This document shows positions 1 through 8,575 of a stretch of DNA of 64,000 nt, one piece after another (position 1 is the first letter of the stretch; each line of letters starts with the position of its first letter). The notes under the pieces were generated by a model. The model ran no database searches. It saw only the letters and a list, made by a program, of their open reading frames with translations, and was not told the origin of the DNA. Source of the DNA: Persicimonas caeni. GTDB taxonomy: Bacteria > Myxococcota_A > Bradymonadia > Bradymonadales > Bradymonadaceae. Where the stretch lies: assembly GCF_006517175.1 (NCBI RefSeq), contig NZ_CP041186.1, positions 7,095,074-7,159,073 on the forward strand, written 5' to 3'. The position numbers and the translations under genes are program-made.

Positions 1-198
1 CTTCAGCACGTTTTCGGCATTGACTTCAACAATTCGGTCATCGCTGAGCACGTCCAGATACTGAAGCGCCCACGTCGACCATTTTCCGAGGGCTTCGGCC
101 AACTGAAGCCGTTCGTCACTATCGTGAAGCGAAAGCCAATTGAAGAGCTGGTCCCATTCTTCGGCGGAGCCGGGTTCACAATCCTTAACGTCCAACAT
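1..198 (-). CDS. Hypothetical protein, 5' part only (runs off left edge)
   Basis: An open frame of 66 codons starts at the ATG complementary to 196-198 and leaves the window without a stop. The visible N-terminus is acidic and helical (begins MLDVKDCEPGSAEEWDQL) and contains Trp and Leu-Asp clusters that look like a real soluble protein, possibly of immunity or small-accessory type, but I do not recognise a family. The upstream sequence has only a weak ribosome binding site. The 185 bases between it and the IS3 remnant hold no other convincing gene and presumably carry its promoter. The alternative longer frames across this region have unnatural composition. Confidence 0.5.
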   Translation of the reverse strand, partial: MLDVKDCEPGSAEEWDQLFNWLSLHDSDERLQLAEALGKWSTWALQYLDVLSDDRIVEVNAENVLK

Positions 199-413
199 TT
201 TACTACCGTAGTTTGGTTTGTCTGAATGTCCGTGAACTCGAATCTATCGAATTCGCGAAATTCGTCAAAAGTCCGTCGATCAAAGTTCGGTCTACCAACC
301 AAAATCTCGGTAATCCGTTTGTGAATCTCCTTATGTAGCACGGGGCACCGGTTGCCCCTTCGCATGTCGAAAGACGCATAAGCTGACGTTGCTCTGGTTT
401 CGCGGACACGCAG

Positions 414-1304
414 TTAGGCCTCTTCGGCCATCTCGAACTCGGCGGGTGTCATATACCCCAGCGCCGAGTGTCTTCGCTTTCGATTGTAGAAGACCTCGAT
501 GTAATCGAAAATCTCCCGTCTTGCCGCTTCTCAAGTCGCAAAATCCATCCGATGAATCGACTCGGTCTTGAGCGTCCCGAAGAAGCTCTCCATCGGCGCG
601 TTGTCCAGGCAATCACCTTTGCGACTCATCGAAAACGCATGCCGCACTTCTCAAGCAGCTTCTGGTACTCGTAGCTGGCATACTGGCTCCCACGGTCCGA
701 GTGATGCAACAGGCCTTCGGGCGGCTTTCGATTGAGCACTGCCATCGTGAGCGCGTCGATGCACAGCTGCTTGGTCATCCGTTGGTCCATCGACCAACCG
801 ACAATCTTGCGGCTGAACATGTCGATGACCGCCGCCAGATACAGCCATCCCTCTCGGGTGGGCACGTAGGTAATGTCCGCCAGCCACACCTGATTCGGCC
901 TGTCGACCTCGAACTGACGCTCCAAAAGGTTGGGCGCCACCGGAAGGTCGTGACTCGAATTCGTGGTGCGCTTGTACTTACGCTTGCGGTCGGCACGGAT
1001 GCCGTTCTCCCGCATGATACGCGCCACACGGTTTCGGCCGACACGCCATCCACGTGCCCGAAGCTCTTTGTGCACCCGAGGGCTTTCATAGGTGCCGCGG
1101 CTTTCCACGTGGACCTCGCAAATCTCTTCGAGCAGCTTTTCGTTTTGCTTGTCACGCCTGCTCGGCTCGCGCTTTCGCCAGTCGTAGTAGCCGCTGGTGG
1201 AAACGCCCAGGACCTCGCACATCAGCGTGACGGGGAACTCGTCGCGGTGCGACTCGATGAATTCGTACCTTACGTCCGTTCCTTGTCGGCGAAGATACTG
1301 ACGG
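414..1304 (-). pseudogene. IS3 transposase orfB (DDE integrase core), frameshifted and with premature stop
   Basis: The main frame (1222 down to 626) encodes the HTH_21 region ([17 protein letters not shown]) and the rve integrase core, including [19 protein letters not shown] and the HSDRGSQY motif. Two lesions follow. One T is missing in the run at about 631-635, so KCGMRF shifts out of the frame of the next motif, [15 protein letters not shown]. Further on, a CGA Arg codon has become TGA at 531-533 within [15 protein letters not shown]. The genuine end of the reading frame is the TAA at 414-416 after [12 protein letters not shown]. The third catalytic residue (Glu) lies beyond the frameshift, so the product would be inactive. 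Confidence 0.9.
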
Positions 1305-1559
1305 CTTTTTTAATATGGACCGCTCTTGCTCGAGCTGGCGCACCCGCTTCTTGAGACGGGCTATCTCGGCCTGCTCCGGCGTCAGGTTGCCTTGGCCGGG
1401 GAAGGCATCGTCGTCGTCCTTCTTGTACTTCTTGCGCCAGCTGTAGAGCGTCTCGACTTTGATATCGAGCTCCTCGGCTACACTGACGGCTGTGCGGTCA
1501 GGCAGTTCGGAGAGTCGAACGGCCTCGAGTTTGAATTCTTTGGGGTAGCGTTTCGCCAT
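1305..1559 (-). pseudogene. IS3 transposase orfA (helix-turn-helix part), in a broken element
   Basis: The protein starts MAKRYPKEFKLEAVRLSE, a typical IS3 OrfA N-terminus with a helix-turn-helix (residues about 15-45) followed by a leucine-zipper-like segment with spaced hydrophobics ([19 protein letters not shown]). The start is preceded by GAGGT six bases upstream. OrfA normally shifts -1 at the A6G run (1305-1311) to make the OrfAB transposase. Here the -1 frame meets a TAA at 1270-1272 before reaching the orfB frame, which implies a one-base loss. The zero frame instead runs on to 1152 as a nonsense tail. The DNA-binding part itself looks intact. Confidence 0.8.
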
Positions 1560-1731
1560 CTGGACACCTCGTCAAATTTACCAAAACATGGTCTTCGAAG
1601 TGTCCGCGAAAGTGAAGCAACGTCACTTTGGTTCCTACCCGCCTTCGCGGCATCTATCTGAATCCTCTGGCTCGCTCGCGCATCCGAAGGGTGTGAGTAA
1701 ACCAATCCCTTGGCGTATGCGGAGGCATGTG

Positions 1732-2070
1732 ATGGGTCTGATGGATACAGTTTTGAAGTGGATGGGCGAGGTCGACGCCGACACGTATGAGCCGCCTGCG
1801 GGGATTCCGGAGCCGGGCGGGGAGCACGATCTGGTGCTCTACAAGACGGACTTCTGTCCGTTTTGTATTCGGGTGATGCGCGTACTCGACGCGGTCGACG
1901 TGGATGTGAAGATGCGTGACGTGAGCGGCGACCCGGAGGCGAGGGCGCACCTGCTCGAGGTCACCGGGCGGCGCACGGTGCCGTGCATGTTCATCGACGG
2001 CGTGCCGATGTTCGAGTCGGCCGATATCTCCGATTGGCTGCGCGTGCACGCCGAGCGAAACGCTGCCTAA
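1732..2070 (+). CDS. Glutaredoxin family protein
   Basis: A 112-residue thioredoxin-fold protein with a CPFC active site (Cys42, Cys45) after the strand LVLYKTDF, a cis-proline TVP motif (RRTVPCMF) and the glutaredoxin-type C-terminal helix after GVPMFESADI. It should catalyse glutathione- or thiol-dependent disulfide exchange in the cytoplasm. The start at 1732 is chosen because GGAGG lies six bases upstream. The frame stays open further upstream, but that part overlaps the IS3 end and looks non-coding. The N-terminal 30 residues (MGLMDTVLKWMGEVDADTYE) form a short extension before the core. It stands alone, convergent with the paralogue pair that follows. Confidence 0.88.
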   Translation: MGLMDTVLKWMGEVDADTYEPPAGIPEPGGEHDLVLYKTDFCPFCIRVMRVLDAVDVDVKMRDVSGDPEARAHLLEVTGRRTVPCMFIDGVPMFESADISDWLRVHAERNAA

Positions 2071-2075
2071 CCGAC

Positions 2076-2873
2076 TCAATCAAATAGCTTGTCCCCCTTG
2101 CGGGCGATCTCTTGGCAGGTGGTGGAGTCGTCGACCTTCACCATACGAAAGTAGCTCTGCTTTTTGTCCGGATGGGGCTTGGCCGCCTCCATTTCGCCGA
2201 AGATGCGTCCGGTCTTCTCGAGAACGATCTGGTCTGTGTGCCAGTCGATGTGGCCCGCAAATTCACCATTGGAGAGGAGCTTTCCGCGCAGGTCGTCCCA
2301 GCTTCGCTGGATGACGAAGAGCTCCCCGGAGAGCACGCCGCTCAGGCGAATGGTGACGCCTGGGTGGCCATCCTTATCTTGGTCGTAGACTGCCGAGGCG
2401 CCCTTGCTTCGCGGCAACTCGTCGGTGCCTAGCGAAGAGCGCACCCCGTAGAACTTCAGATGCTTGGGGACGTAGAGGTAGATGTCGTCGTCGCGCCGAA
2501 CAAGCCTGCCGTCGCGCTCGAAGGTGCCCATATGGTCGACGAACTGATCGGGGATCGTCGTCTCGACTGCGTTTTGATCGCTGACGACCCGCACGTCGCA
2601 GGGGGTTTCAGAGATCGTGAGTTTCCCGGCGTTCTGCTCGATGGACAGCTTCTGAAAGCTGATGGTCCGCGAGGTCACCGTGCCGATGACCGGCGGGTCG
2701 GAGATCGAGGTGGTGACGAATTTTTGAGCCCAGACCCCCTCGATGCTCGGCACTTCTTGGCTCTTTGGGGGGCTCCTGTCTTTGCTGCTTTGGGCGTGGC
2801 CGTGGTCGATGCCAAGGGAGAGGCTCGTCAGAGCCAAGCAGAAGGCGGCGGCAAGTCCGAGCAAGCGTGACAT
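2076..2873 (-). CDS. Secreted hypothetical protein, paralogue of the next gene (265 aa)
   Basis: A protein with a clear signal peptide (MSRLLGLAAAFCLALTSLSLG, cleavage expected near HGHAQ) and no recognised domain. The start at 2873 has GAGG six bases upstream. The mature part begins PSIEGVWAQKFVTT and ends with a conserved block PHPDKKQSYFRMVKV and a Cys near the C-terminus. Shared blocks with the neighbouring gene (EGVWAQK, DKDGHPG, SGELxxxQ-SWD, GK) show tandem duplication. The DxDxDGHPG-like segment (DQDKDGHPG) resembles a calcium-binding loop, but this is only a suggestion. Function unknown, presumably periplasmic. Confidence 0.75.
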   Translation of the reverse strand: MSRLLGLAAAFCLALTSLSLGIDHGHAQSSKDRSPPKSQEVPSIEGVWAQKFVTTSISDPPVIGTVTSRTISFQKLSIEQNAGKLTISETPCDVRVVSDQNAVETTIPDQFVDHMGTFERDGRLVRRDDDIYLYVPKHLKFYGVRSSLGTDELPRSKGASAVYDQDKDGHPGVTIRLSGVLSGELFVIQRSWDDLRGKLLSNGEFAGHIDWHTDQIVLEKTGRIFGEMEAAKPHPDKKQSYFRMVKVDDSTTCQEIARKGDKLFD

Positions 2874-2972
2874 ACGGGACCTCGGGGCTGAACGACACGC
2901 AACTTGAGCGACGAGTGGTCGTGCCTTACTTGGTCTCAAACATGACCCCGCAGCCTATACGAGCAAGGGGGC

Positions 2973-3500
2973 CTAGAAGAGCTCCTTTTGCGTCTTGACG
3001 ATATCCGCACAACTCGTCTGGGCAGTGACGCGCTTCATCCGAAAATAGCTCTGCTTGGGGTCGGGGTGGGGCTTGCTCTCGGGCGGGTCGCCCAGCAGCC
3101 GGCTGGTCGAGTCGAGTACGACCTGCTCGGTGCGCCACTTGATGCGTCCGACGATGCGCCCGTCTCCAAGCATCTTGCCCCACAGCCGATCCCAACTCTT
3201 TTGGAGTAGATAGAGCTCGCCGTCGATCAAGCCGCTCACGCGCACCGTCATGCCCGGGTGGCCGTCCTTGTCGCCGTCGATGACCCGCGGGTCGCTCTTC
3301 TTGCGCGGCAGCTTGTCGGCCTCGGCGTCGAGGTTGGCCCCCAGGACTTTGGAGACGGCCGTGGTGACGAGCTTCTGGGCCCAGACCCCTTCGACGTCGG
3401 GAAGAGCTGCGGGCGCGTCCGGAGTGGCCGCCAGGGTGTGGGTGCTCGTCGACGCCAGCGCAAAGATGGCCGCGGCGAATAAGAGGGCGAGTCGGTTCAT
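2973..3500 (-). CDS. Secreted hypothetical protein, shorter paralogue (175 aa)
   Basis: Signal peptide MNRLALLFAAAIFALAS, then LPDVEGVWAQKLVTTAV. The start at 3500 is supported by GAGG upstream, the same leader pattern as its paralogue at 2076-2873. Alignment by eye shows both ends are conserved but about 70-80 residues present in the longer copy between VWAQKxVTT and the DGDKDGHPG loop are replaced by a short segment. The C-terminal block PHPDPKQSYFRMKRV and the following Cys are kept. It is about 100 bases upstream of its paralogue on the same strand, so the two may be co-transcribed. Function unknown. Confidence 0.75.
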   Translation of the reverse strand: MNRLALLFAAAIFALASTSTHTLAATPDAPAALPDVEGVWAQKLVTTAVSKVLGANLDAEADKLPRKKSDPRVIDGDKDGHPGMTVRVSGLIDGELYLLQKSWDRLWGKMLGDGRIVGRIKWRTEQVVLDSTSRLLGDPPESKPHPDPKQSYFRMKRVTAQTSCADIVKTQKELF

Positions 3501-3737
3501 AAGGGGGACCTCGTGGGAGAAACTGCAATCACGCCGACGGAGGGAACCCGCTGCGGCGCGGCTGGTCCAACATGACAACCTTCCGGTTTCATCCATGCTT
3601 CGAATGCGACGATGCCCCGGCGGCCGCTTCTGACGGTTCCTGAGGCGCTCGACGCGCCGGTGCGAATGGGCTTAACCTCATGTCGCGTTTACAATCGCGT
3701 TGAAGATGCAGCTGCACTGAACCAACGAGGTATAGTT

Positions 3738-4235
3738 ATGGATGTCCAAGTAGCGGATTTGTGCGACGAATTCATCGACGAGATCCAGATCGCCGAGCCG
3801 ATCTTCAAGAGTTATGGCGGAGAACAGGCGTTTGGCGGAGAGGTCAGCGTCGTCAAAGTGTTCGAGGACAACGTGCTCGTCAAAAGACGGCTCCAAAACG
3901 AAACCGGCGGCGGGCGCGTGTTGGTGGTCGACGGGGGCGGGTCGACCGGGTGCGCGCTGATGGGCGACAACGTGGCTAGCATTGCCCGCGACAACGGGTG
4001 GGCGGGGTTGATCATCTACGGGTGTATTCGTGACTCGGTCGAGGTGGCCGACATCCCCATTGGCGTGCTCGCGCTAAATACACGTCCGAACAAGAGCAAC
4101 AAGGAAGGGAAGGGCGACTATGACGTGCAGGTCTCCTTTGCCGGGGTGACCTTCAACTCCGGGGATTACGTGTACGTGGACCCGGATGGCGTCATAGTCG
4201 CCGAGCGCGACTTGCTCGAAGCGCGCGCCCAGTAG
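3738..4235 (+). CDS. rraA: RraA family protein (RNase E regulator / HMG aldolase-like)
   Basis: A 165-residue protein of normal RraA length. It starts MDVQVADLCDEF and carries the family blocks FGGEVSVVKVFEDN, GGRVLVVDGGGST, ALMGDNVASIA, GLIIYGCIRD and a C-terminal DYVYVDPDGVIVA. In E. coli RraA binds and inhibits RNase E. Related proteins act as metal-dependent 4-hydroxy-4-methyl-2-oxoglutarate aldolases, and the R-D pair in GCIRD is the part used in catalysis. Sequence alone does not decide between the two. ATG 3738 has GAGG seven bases upstream; the frame extends further up but without coding character. It is divergent from the secreted paralogues and convergent with the next lipoprotein. 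Confidence 0.88.
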   Translation: MDVQVADLCDEFIDEIQIAEPIFKSYGGEQAFGGEVSVVKVFEDNVLVKRRLQNETGGGRVLVVDGGGSTGCALMGDNVASIARDNGWAGLIIYGCIRDSVEVADIPIGVLALNTRPNKSNKEGKGDYDVQVSFAGVTFNSGDYVYVDPDGVIVAERDLLEARAQ

Positions 4236-4261
4236 GCTAAACTCAGTAGGCTAGACTCCGG

Positions 4262-5821
4262 CTACTGGCACGAGCCCACGGCGAAGTCCTCGAGCGGGTG
4301 CGTGGCGGACTCGGCGGGCATCGTCGACCCGTCGTCGCTCGAGTCGGTGCCCGTCAGCGGTGCGGGCTCGTCGTCCTGGGGCGGCAAGAGACACTGGCCG
4401 GCCGACACGGCGTGGGTGAGGTTGGCCGCGGCCGACGAGATCGTCAGGTAGCCGTCGAGCACTTCGACGCCGCTGTCGCCGATGCGTACGGCCGGAGCGG
4501 CAGCGCCGTCGAGGGTCACGCGAAGCAACTCGTCGAGCATCCAGTCGTCGAGGCCGTCGAGCTTGTCTTGGACCTGGGCGAATTTCAGCATCAGCTCGAG
4601 ATCGAAGGCCGGGCTCACCGAAAACTCGGTGCCATTTTGACCGGCGACGATCGAGAAGTCGAAGTGGCGTCCGTGGTCACGGTTCAAGTCGAGGGTGGTC
4701 ACACGCTTTCCGTCGATGTCGAGCGTCGAGGTGGTGTCGCCGAGCCCGGCGTTTTGTACATCGATGCGCTCCTGGCCGACAGCGTAGGTGGCCGCGAGGC
4801 TCGCTCCGGCCAAGTGTACGTCGACCTCGTAGCTCGTCTGGGTGGTCGTCTCGGCGCCGGTGGTGGTGTCCCATGTCGTTTCGGTCTCGGTGACGGGGGC
4901 GCGGACGTCGATCGCGTTAAGATCGATCGACCCATGGATCGTCTGCGCGGCGGTGTCCACGGCCAGCCGGGTGGCAGGTTGCGCCTTGCTCACACGAATG
5001 TCGTAGTCGGGCCCCGAAATGACCACGTTTTGCAGCACGCTGATGGTCGCGATTGCCTGCCCGTCGTGCGCGAACTCGGCGCGAATTCGACCCTCCATCG
5101 TCGTGGGCAGTTCGGGGAGCTCTTCGCCCAACGCGCTCGCCGCAAAGACCATCGCCCGGCGAAGTTCGGCCAGATCGGTCGTGGCCGCCAAGGCGTCTTC
5201 GTGGAACTCGAGGTCGAGCGGGTTGTGGCGGTCGGGGCCGACGAGCATCTCGATGTCAACGTCGCCTGGTCCGAAGGAGGTGACGACAAGGCGAAGCTCG
5301 AGTGTGTCGACCTCTTGGATGCAGTCCTGGTGCTCGGCCGGCTCGCCGAAGTCCTCGGCCTGACACATCGTCTGCCCGTCGAGGAGGTAGGTGACCTCGA
5401 GGTCGGACTGCTGCTCGATATTGGCCTCGACGAAGACCCGCGTGTTCAAAAAGTCGATGACCTCGGCAGTGCCTCGTTCCAGCTCGTCCTCGATGGGCTC
5501 GGGGGCCTCGCACTCGTACTCGTCGATCGGCTCCGAGGCAGTGCCGTCTTCGGCAATTCCACCATCCCCACAATCGATGCCCGCGCCGTCGAGTTCACCG
5601 ACCATATCGCCTAGAAAGCTCGTCTGACGCATGAAACCGAGGGAAGCGCGAAGATCGAGCGAGGCGCTGGTGGTGTTGTTTTCGACCGCCCGGCGCGTGG
5701 TCTGGTGGTCGACGGGCTGTGGCTCGGGGCCTCCCCCTGCGTCGTCACCACAACCGACCAGCGAGGTCGTGACGAGGGTGGTTGCAGCGAGCATGGCGGT
5801 GAATCGAGAGCGGCTGTTCAT
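4262..5821 (-). CDS. Large hypothetical lipoprotein (519 aa)
   Basis: Signal sequence ending in a lipobox (LVTTSLVGC), then an acidic low-complexity stretch GDDAGGGPEPQPVDHQ that looks like a tether. The remaining 480 residues are rich in alternating hydrophobic/Thr beta-type segments (for example GRIRAEFAHDGQAIATISVL) and contain several Cys (CGDGG, CEAPEP, CQAED, CIQEV, terminal CQ), suggesting a disulfide-stabilised beta-rich exported protein. GGAGGA lies just ahead of the start. I recognise no family. It is transcribed away from the histidine kinase gene across a 350-base gap. Confidence 0.75.
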   Translation of the reverse strand: MNSRSRFTAMLAATTLVTTSLVGCGDDAGGGPEPQPVDHQTTRRAVENNTTSASLDLRASLGFMRQTSFLGDMVGELDGAGIDCGDGGIAEDGTASEPIDEYECEAPEPIEDELERGTAEVIDFLNTRVFVEANIEQQSDLEVTYLLDGQTMCQAEDFGEPAEHQDCIQEVDTLELRLVVTSFGPGDVDIEMLVGPDRHNPLDLEFHEDALAATTDLAELRRAMVFAASALGEELPELPTTMEGRIRAEFAHDGQAIATISVLQNVVISGPDYDIRVSKAQPATRLAVDTAAQTIHGSIDLNAIDVRAPVTETETTWDTTTGAETTTQTSYEVDVHLAGASLAATYAVGQERIDVQNAGLGDTTSTLDIDGKRVTTLDLNRDHGRHFDFSIVAGQNGTEFSVSPAFDLELMLKFAQVQDKLDGLDDWMLDELLRVTLDGAAAPAVRIGDSGVEVLDGYLTISSAAANLTHAVSAGQCLLPPQDDEPAPLTGTDSSDDGSTMPAESATHPLEDFAVGSCQ

Positions 5822-6171
5822 GAGCGTCCTCCGGCATCAGCATTCAGATTGGCAACGGTCGAGGGGCAAGTGGGTCCACGTCAATTGATCCGGCTGCCAG
5901 CAACCGGTGCACGCGCCATGCCAACGCTGGTGTTGTTGGCCGTGGCAGGCCGTGTGCGGCTGCACAGGCGTCGGAGATGGGGGCGAGCGGTCACGCCCCT
6001 CGGTCGAGTCGGGTAAGCGTGTCATAGAGATGGAGCAGCATTTGTCCATCGACAGTGCCGCGCAGCCAACTGCTCGCTTCGCATCGGTGCTTCAGTGCGC
6101 ATGTTTAAAACCTGTACTATTTGGTCAGGGGTAGCCGAGTAGTCATCTCTAAACTTTGAGGGGAGACGAAT
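5822..6171. other. Intergenic region between divergent lipoprotein and histidine kinase genes
   Basis: 350 bases without a convincing gene. It must hold both divergent promoters. The AT-richer part near 6100-6125 contains TACTAT at 6115-6120, a possible -10 box for the kinase gene, but no good -35 at standard spacing. GGGGAG just before 6172 is the ribosome binding site of the kinase. No strong repeat was seen. Confidence 0.4.
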
Positions 6172-8544
6172 ATGCCGCGTCCTACACGAGGTACGGGGCC
6201 AGGATCGTCGAATGGCGAGCCTCCGGTGCCACGGGCGGACGGCGTGGAGCGACGTGAATTAGTCGATTACGCGTTGTACTCCCTCATCGACGAACCGATC
6301 GCTATTTGGGGGAGAGATCGGCGCTTGCTGTACTTCAATCGTGCCGCCTACGACATCACATATCGTATTACTGGACTCGAGCTCTCCCGGGGGATGGAGT
6401 TCGACGAGGTCATGGTCGAGCCGACCGCGAGTGAGTTCGTGGAGTCCTTCGACCGTGCATTGGAGGGTGAGCCTGTCGACCTGACGTTCGAGCAGAGCGG
6501 GCTGGGCCAAGCTGCCGAATGGCGAGAGTACCAGTTCCGCCCGGTGGGGGGGGACGGTACTCCCGAGGCGGTATGCATCACCGGCATCGACTTGGCCCAG
6601 CAAAGGTGGGCCGACGAGCAGTTCTCGGTGATTTTCGAGGCCGCTCCGATCGCGATGGCCATGCTCGACGACCGAGGGCGATTTCGCCAGGTCAACGACG
6701 CCTTTGTCGAGCAGATGGGCTACAGTCGCGAGGAGTCGATTGGCCGGCCCATCTCGACGCTGGTGCCTCCCGAGACACGCGAGCAGGTCGCCCGAGAGTA
6801 CCGCCAATTTGTCAGCGGCGAGCTCGGAGAGCGCGTCGGTAAGGGCTTTCCCCACACGCGCTGGTTTTCGCGCGAGCGGTGTTACTTGCGAGCAGACGGC
6901 GAGCGGCGTTGGGGGGACTTGGTCCGCGTGGCCATTCGAGAGCAAGACGGCACGCTCGACTACATGCTCGTGATGCTGCTCGACACCACCAAGTACAAGC
7001 GGTCACAGCAGGCGCTCGAGGAGGAGAAGTCGCGCACCCAGGCCATCTTCGATGCGGCGGTCGACGGGATTGTGACCATCGATGAAAAGGGCCTCATCCA
7101 ACGGCTCAACCGGGCCGCCGAAGAGATCTACGGGTACAGTGCCGCGGAGATCGTCGGCCAGAGTGTCGAGGTGTTGATGCCCGAGCCCATGCGCGAGCTG
7201 CACGCGGCGTATCTCGCCGAACACGGCGTCACCGGCATGTCCCAGTTTGTAGGCACCGGCGGGGAGTACGAGGCGTTGCGCAAGGACGGCTCGATTGTCC
7301 CGGTCTACTTGAGCGTAGGCGAGATGAGTGTCGATCACGAGCGTGGGTTCGTCGGGGTGGTGCGCGACATCTCTCGCCAGAAGAACCTCGAAGAGCGCGT
7401 GCGGCGATCGGAGCGCATGGAGGCCCTCGGCCAGCTCGCTGCGGGCATCGCCCACGACTTCAACAATGTATTGACGATCGTCAACAGCTACGCCCACACC
7501 GGTCTCGATGAGGCCGGTCAGAGCCCGGCGGCGTTTCATTTCCACAAAATCAAATCTGCCGCCGAGCGCGGCGCGAGGTTGACCCGCCAGCTGTTGACCT
7601 TCAGCCCCGCCCAGATTGGTGAGACGGCTACCGTCGATCTCAACGCGGTGGTGCGAGGACTCGAGGGCCTGCTGCGCAGCGTCGTCGAGGAAGACATCGA
7701 CCTGGAGGTCGAAACCGTCGACGGGGTGCCGCCCATCGTGGCCGATCCGGGCCAGATCGAGCAGGTGCTCATGAACCTGGTAGTGAACGCTCGCGACGCG
7801 ATGCCCCACGGTGGAACGTTATGTGTCTCCACTGAGCTCACCCACGTGTCTCAGCCAGGCCGGTTCAATGGTACGCCCGCACACTTACCGCAGGGTGACT
7901 ACGTGGTGCTAGTCGTGAGTGACACCGGCCACGGCATGGACCAGGCGACCCAAAAACGGATCTTCGAGCCGTTCTTTACCACCAAGCCCGAGGGGAAAGG
8001 CACCGGCTTGGGTCTGGCGACCGTCTACGGGATCGTCCGCCGCTACCACGGCGATGTGGTCGTCGACAGCGAGTTGGGCAAAGGGGCGACTTTTCGCGTC
8101 TATTTTCCGGCGGCCGAAGAGGGCGATGAAGGCACCGAGGACGAAGAGGAGCCTTCCGAACCGGTTCGACGCGCAAAGGCGACCGAGGCGGTGCTCGTGG
8201 TCGAAGACGAAGAGGATATCCGCGAGCCGCTGCGTATGGTGCTCGAGGCCGAAGGATACACGGTGCTCGAGGCTGCCAGCGGTGAGGAGGCGTTGGAGGT
8301 CGTCGAGTCGTATCCGGAGAGGATCGATCTGGTGCTGACGGACGTCGTCATGCCCGGGGTGACGGGAGTGGAGTTGAGCAAATCGCTGCGCGACGCATAC
8401 CCCAGCATTCGCTCAGTGCTCGTGTCGGGCTACAGCGGAGAGGTGCTCGAGCGCAAAGACATCGACGCCCAGCAGGTTCGCCTCTCGAAACCCTACGACC
8501 TGGAAGATCTGCTCGATGTGGTTCGAGACATGCTCTCATCCTAG
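6172..8544 (+). CDS. Cytoplasmic PAS hybrid histidine kinase with C-terminal receiver
   Basis: A 790-residue sensor kinase. Three PAS-type modules occupy roughly residues 25-140, 145-275 and 280-405 (IFDAAVDGIVTIDEKGLIQRLN is typical). A HisKA-type helix carries the phosphorylated His428 in GIAHDFNNVLTIV. The ATPase follows with the N box MNLVVNARDAM, G1 DTGHGMD and G2 GKGTGLGL. A receiver domain starts at about 670 (VLVVEDEEDIREPL) with phospho-acceptor Asp724 in LTDVVMPG and the conserved Lys in LSKPY. An acidic linker (EEGDEGTEDEEEPSEP) joins kinase and receiver. No membrane segments are visible, so it probably senses a cytoplasmic signal. No separate response regulator is adjacent. Confidence 0.93.
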   Translation: MPRPTRGTGPGSSNGEPPVPRADGVERRELVDYALYSLIDEPIAIWGRDRRLLYFNRAAYDITYRITGLELSRGMEFDEVMVEPTASEFVESFDRALEGEPVDLTFEQSGLGQAAEWREYQFRPVGGDGTPEAVCITGIDLAQQRWADEQFSVIFEAAPIAMAMLDDRGRFRQVNDAFVEQMGYSREESIGRPISTLVPPETREQVAREYRQFVSGELGERVGKGFPHTRWFSRERCYLRADGERRWGDLVRVAIREQDGTLDYMLVMLLDTTKYKRSQQALEEEKSRTQAIFDAAVDGIVTIDEKGLIQRLNRAAEEIYGYSAAEIVGQSVEVLMPEPMRELHAAYLAEHGVTGMSQFVGTGGEYEALRKDGSIVPVYLSVGEMSVDHERGFVGVVRDISRQKNLEERVRRSERMEALGQLAAGIAHDFNNVLTIVNSYAHTGLDEAGQSPAAFHFHKIKSAAERGARLTRQLLTFSPAQIGETATVDLNAVVRGLEGLLRSVVEEDIDLEVETVDGVPPIVADPGQIEQVLMNLVVNARDAMPHGGTLCVSTELTHVSQPGRFNGTPAHLPQGDYVVLVVSDTGHGMDQATQKRIFEPFFTTKPEGKGTGLGLATVYGIVRRYHGDVVVDSELGKGATFRVYFPAAEEGDEGTEDEEEPSEPVRRAKATEAVLVVEDEEDIREPLRMVLEAEGYTVLEAASGEEALEVVESYPERIDLVLTDVVMPGVTGVELSKSLRDAYPSIRSVLVSGYSGEVLERKDIDAQQVRLSKPYDLEDLLDVVRDMLSS

Positions 8545-8575
8545 TTCTCTTTCATCCATCATGGCGTGGTCTGGA

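Larger units (their letters stand above)
384..1625 (-). mobile_element. Decayed IS3-family insertion sequence (1242 bp)
   Basis: The element is bounded by imperfect 26-bp inverted repeats at 384-409 and 1600-1625 that begin TGACGTTGCT and end AGCAACGTCA, the TG...CA termini usual for IS3. Inside are orfA and orfB of an IS3 transposase on the minus strand, with an A6G slippery stretch at 1305-1311. The flanking triplets (agc at 381-383, ctt at 1626-1628) do not match, so no target duplication is seen. orfB carries a premature stop and at least one frameshift, so the copy is almost certainly inactive unless helped in trans. Confidence 0.9.

Noticed and set aside
4298-5614. 438-codon plus-strand frame across the large lipoprotein gene
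   Set aside because: The minus strand has a signal peptide, lipobox and good ribosome binding site; the plus frame starts without any of these and is a shadow.
5837-6049. 70-codon Cys/His/Trp-rich minus-strand frame in the gap before the histidine kinase
   Set aside because: Unusual composition, no convincing ribosome binding site and no similarity I recognise. Kept only as part of the intergenic region.
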